From positions 806,001 through 870,000 of the forward strand of contig NZ_JAMXLX010000002.1 of NCBI RefSeq assembly GCF_024055605.1: a stretch of 64,000 bases of DNA. Reading direction: 5' to 3'. Below are positions 63,783 through 64,000 of the stretch, piece after piece. The translations under genes were made by a program, and so were the position numbers. The stretch's first letter is position 1. Each line of letters opens with the position of its first letter. The notes under the pieces were generated by a model. That model saw only the letters and a program-made list of their open reading frames with translations. It ran no database searches and was not told where the DNA came from. This stretch comes from Ciceribacter sichuanensis (GTDB lineage: Bacteria; Pseudomonadota; Alphaproteobacteria; Rhizobiales; Rhizobiaceae).

Positions 63783-64000
63783 GGGCAACTCCTAGTTCAT
63801 GCAAATCATCAATGCTGAAGAGTGTCCTATGCCGGCGGCAAATCGGGTAGCAGCCCACTACCGCACCCATGATTTCGAGTGGTTTTTTTCGTATTCTTTG
63901 CGTTTGAGGCAAAGCATTACGGCGATCTGTGAAATTGACCGGGATCGCGCCCGGTCTCATAATGACCCAAAACAAGAGACGCGGAGGAGCATGCCATGTG
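63783..64000 (+). promoter_or_regulatory. intergenic region and possible start of a right-edge gene
   Basis: About 200 bases without a gene. At the right end GCGGAGGAGC precedes ATG at 63991, which would start a plus-strand gene running out of the window; only three codons are visible, so no product can be named. Confidence 0.35.

Noticed and set aside
1..64000. tRNA, rRNA, riboswitch or insertion sequence
   Set aside because: I looked through the intergenic gaps for cloverleaf-like arms, conserved riboswitch cores and transposase frames and found none that I could support.

Overview
The window looks like a chromosomal stretch from an alphaproteobacterium of the Rhizobiales, most likely the Rhizobiaceae (Rhizobium, Agrobacterium, Ensifer and relatives). 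It is GC-rich with dense gene packing. Supporting features are a sciP / fliJ-like / ctrA / receiver / chpT / eipA neighbourhood, a livHMGF-small protein-livK transport operon, a soxBDAG sarcosine oxidase operon, rluD, rpoH and purA lying near each other, a ceramide glucosyltransferase, and rhizobial-type intergenic palindromic repeats. No tRNA, rRNA, CRISPR array, insertion sequence or prophage was seen.

Layout. 0-2.5 kb: a hybrid histidine kinase (5' end outside the window) and an overlapping LuxR-type response regulator. 2.7-4.4 kb: an acyl-CoA synthetase. 4.5-10.1 kb: the branched-chain amino-acid ABC transporter on the minus strand. 10.3-20 kb: methylated-amine catabolism (a dimethylglycine dehydrogenase-like flavoprotein and soxBDAG), interrupted by a divergent tetR / Bcr-type efflux pair with two clear palindromic operators. 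20.2-24.1 kb: cysQ, a DUF2793 protein, an exopolysaccharide-type sugar transferase and a LuxR-type regulator.

24.5-29.5 kb is the cell-cycle block: SciP (CtrA inhibitor), CtrA, ChpT (the phosphotransferase feeding CtrA), a non-canonical receiver, a FliJ-like protein and the envelope protein EipA. One exact and three one-mismatch CtrA boxes lie in intergenic regions of this block and before the neighbouring sugar transferase. Six GANTC methylation sites cluster before ctrA. 29.6-44.9 kb holds a membrane-anchored coiled-coil protein, an rRNA/tRNA methyltransferase, rluD, a repeat-built autotransporter, a DMT exporter with a WYL regulator, rpoH, a large acidic membrane protein, purA, a second DMT exporter and a secreted protein that looks like a catalytically dead transglutaminase-like protease.

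45-53.6 kb is the most interesting region. A LysR regulator is flanked by a creatininase-family hydrolase and by an operon encoding a THI5-like ABC importer, a cytosine-deaminase-family amidohydrolase and an FAD-linked oxidase, followed by a quinone-reductase-like flavoprotein. The creatininase and ABC promoters share the same inverted repeat with identical geometry (GCATCA-N14-TGATGC followed by TTTTC), which argues for one regulon that imports and degrades a small nitrogen compound. I do not recognise it as a described pathway.

53.7-64 kb: a DUF1236 protein; a likely amine-oxidation operon (FAD oxidase, aldehyde dehydrogenase, DMT exporter, RidA); ung; a ceramide glucosyltransferase; a two-subunit GMC dehydrogenase; a glyoxalase-family protein; and possibly the first codons of another gene at the right edge.
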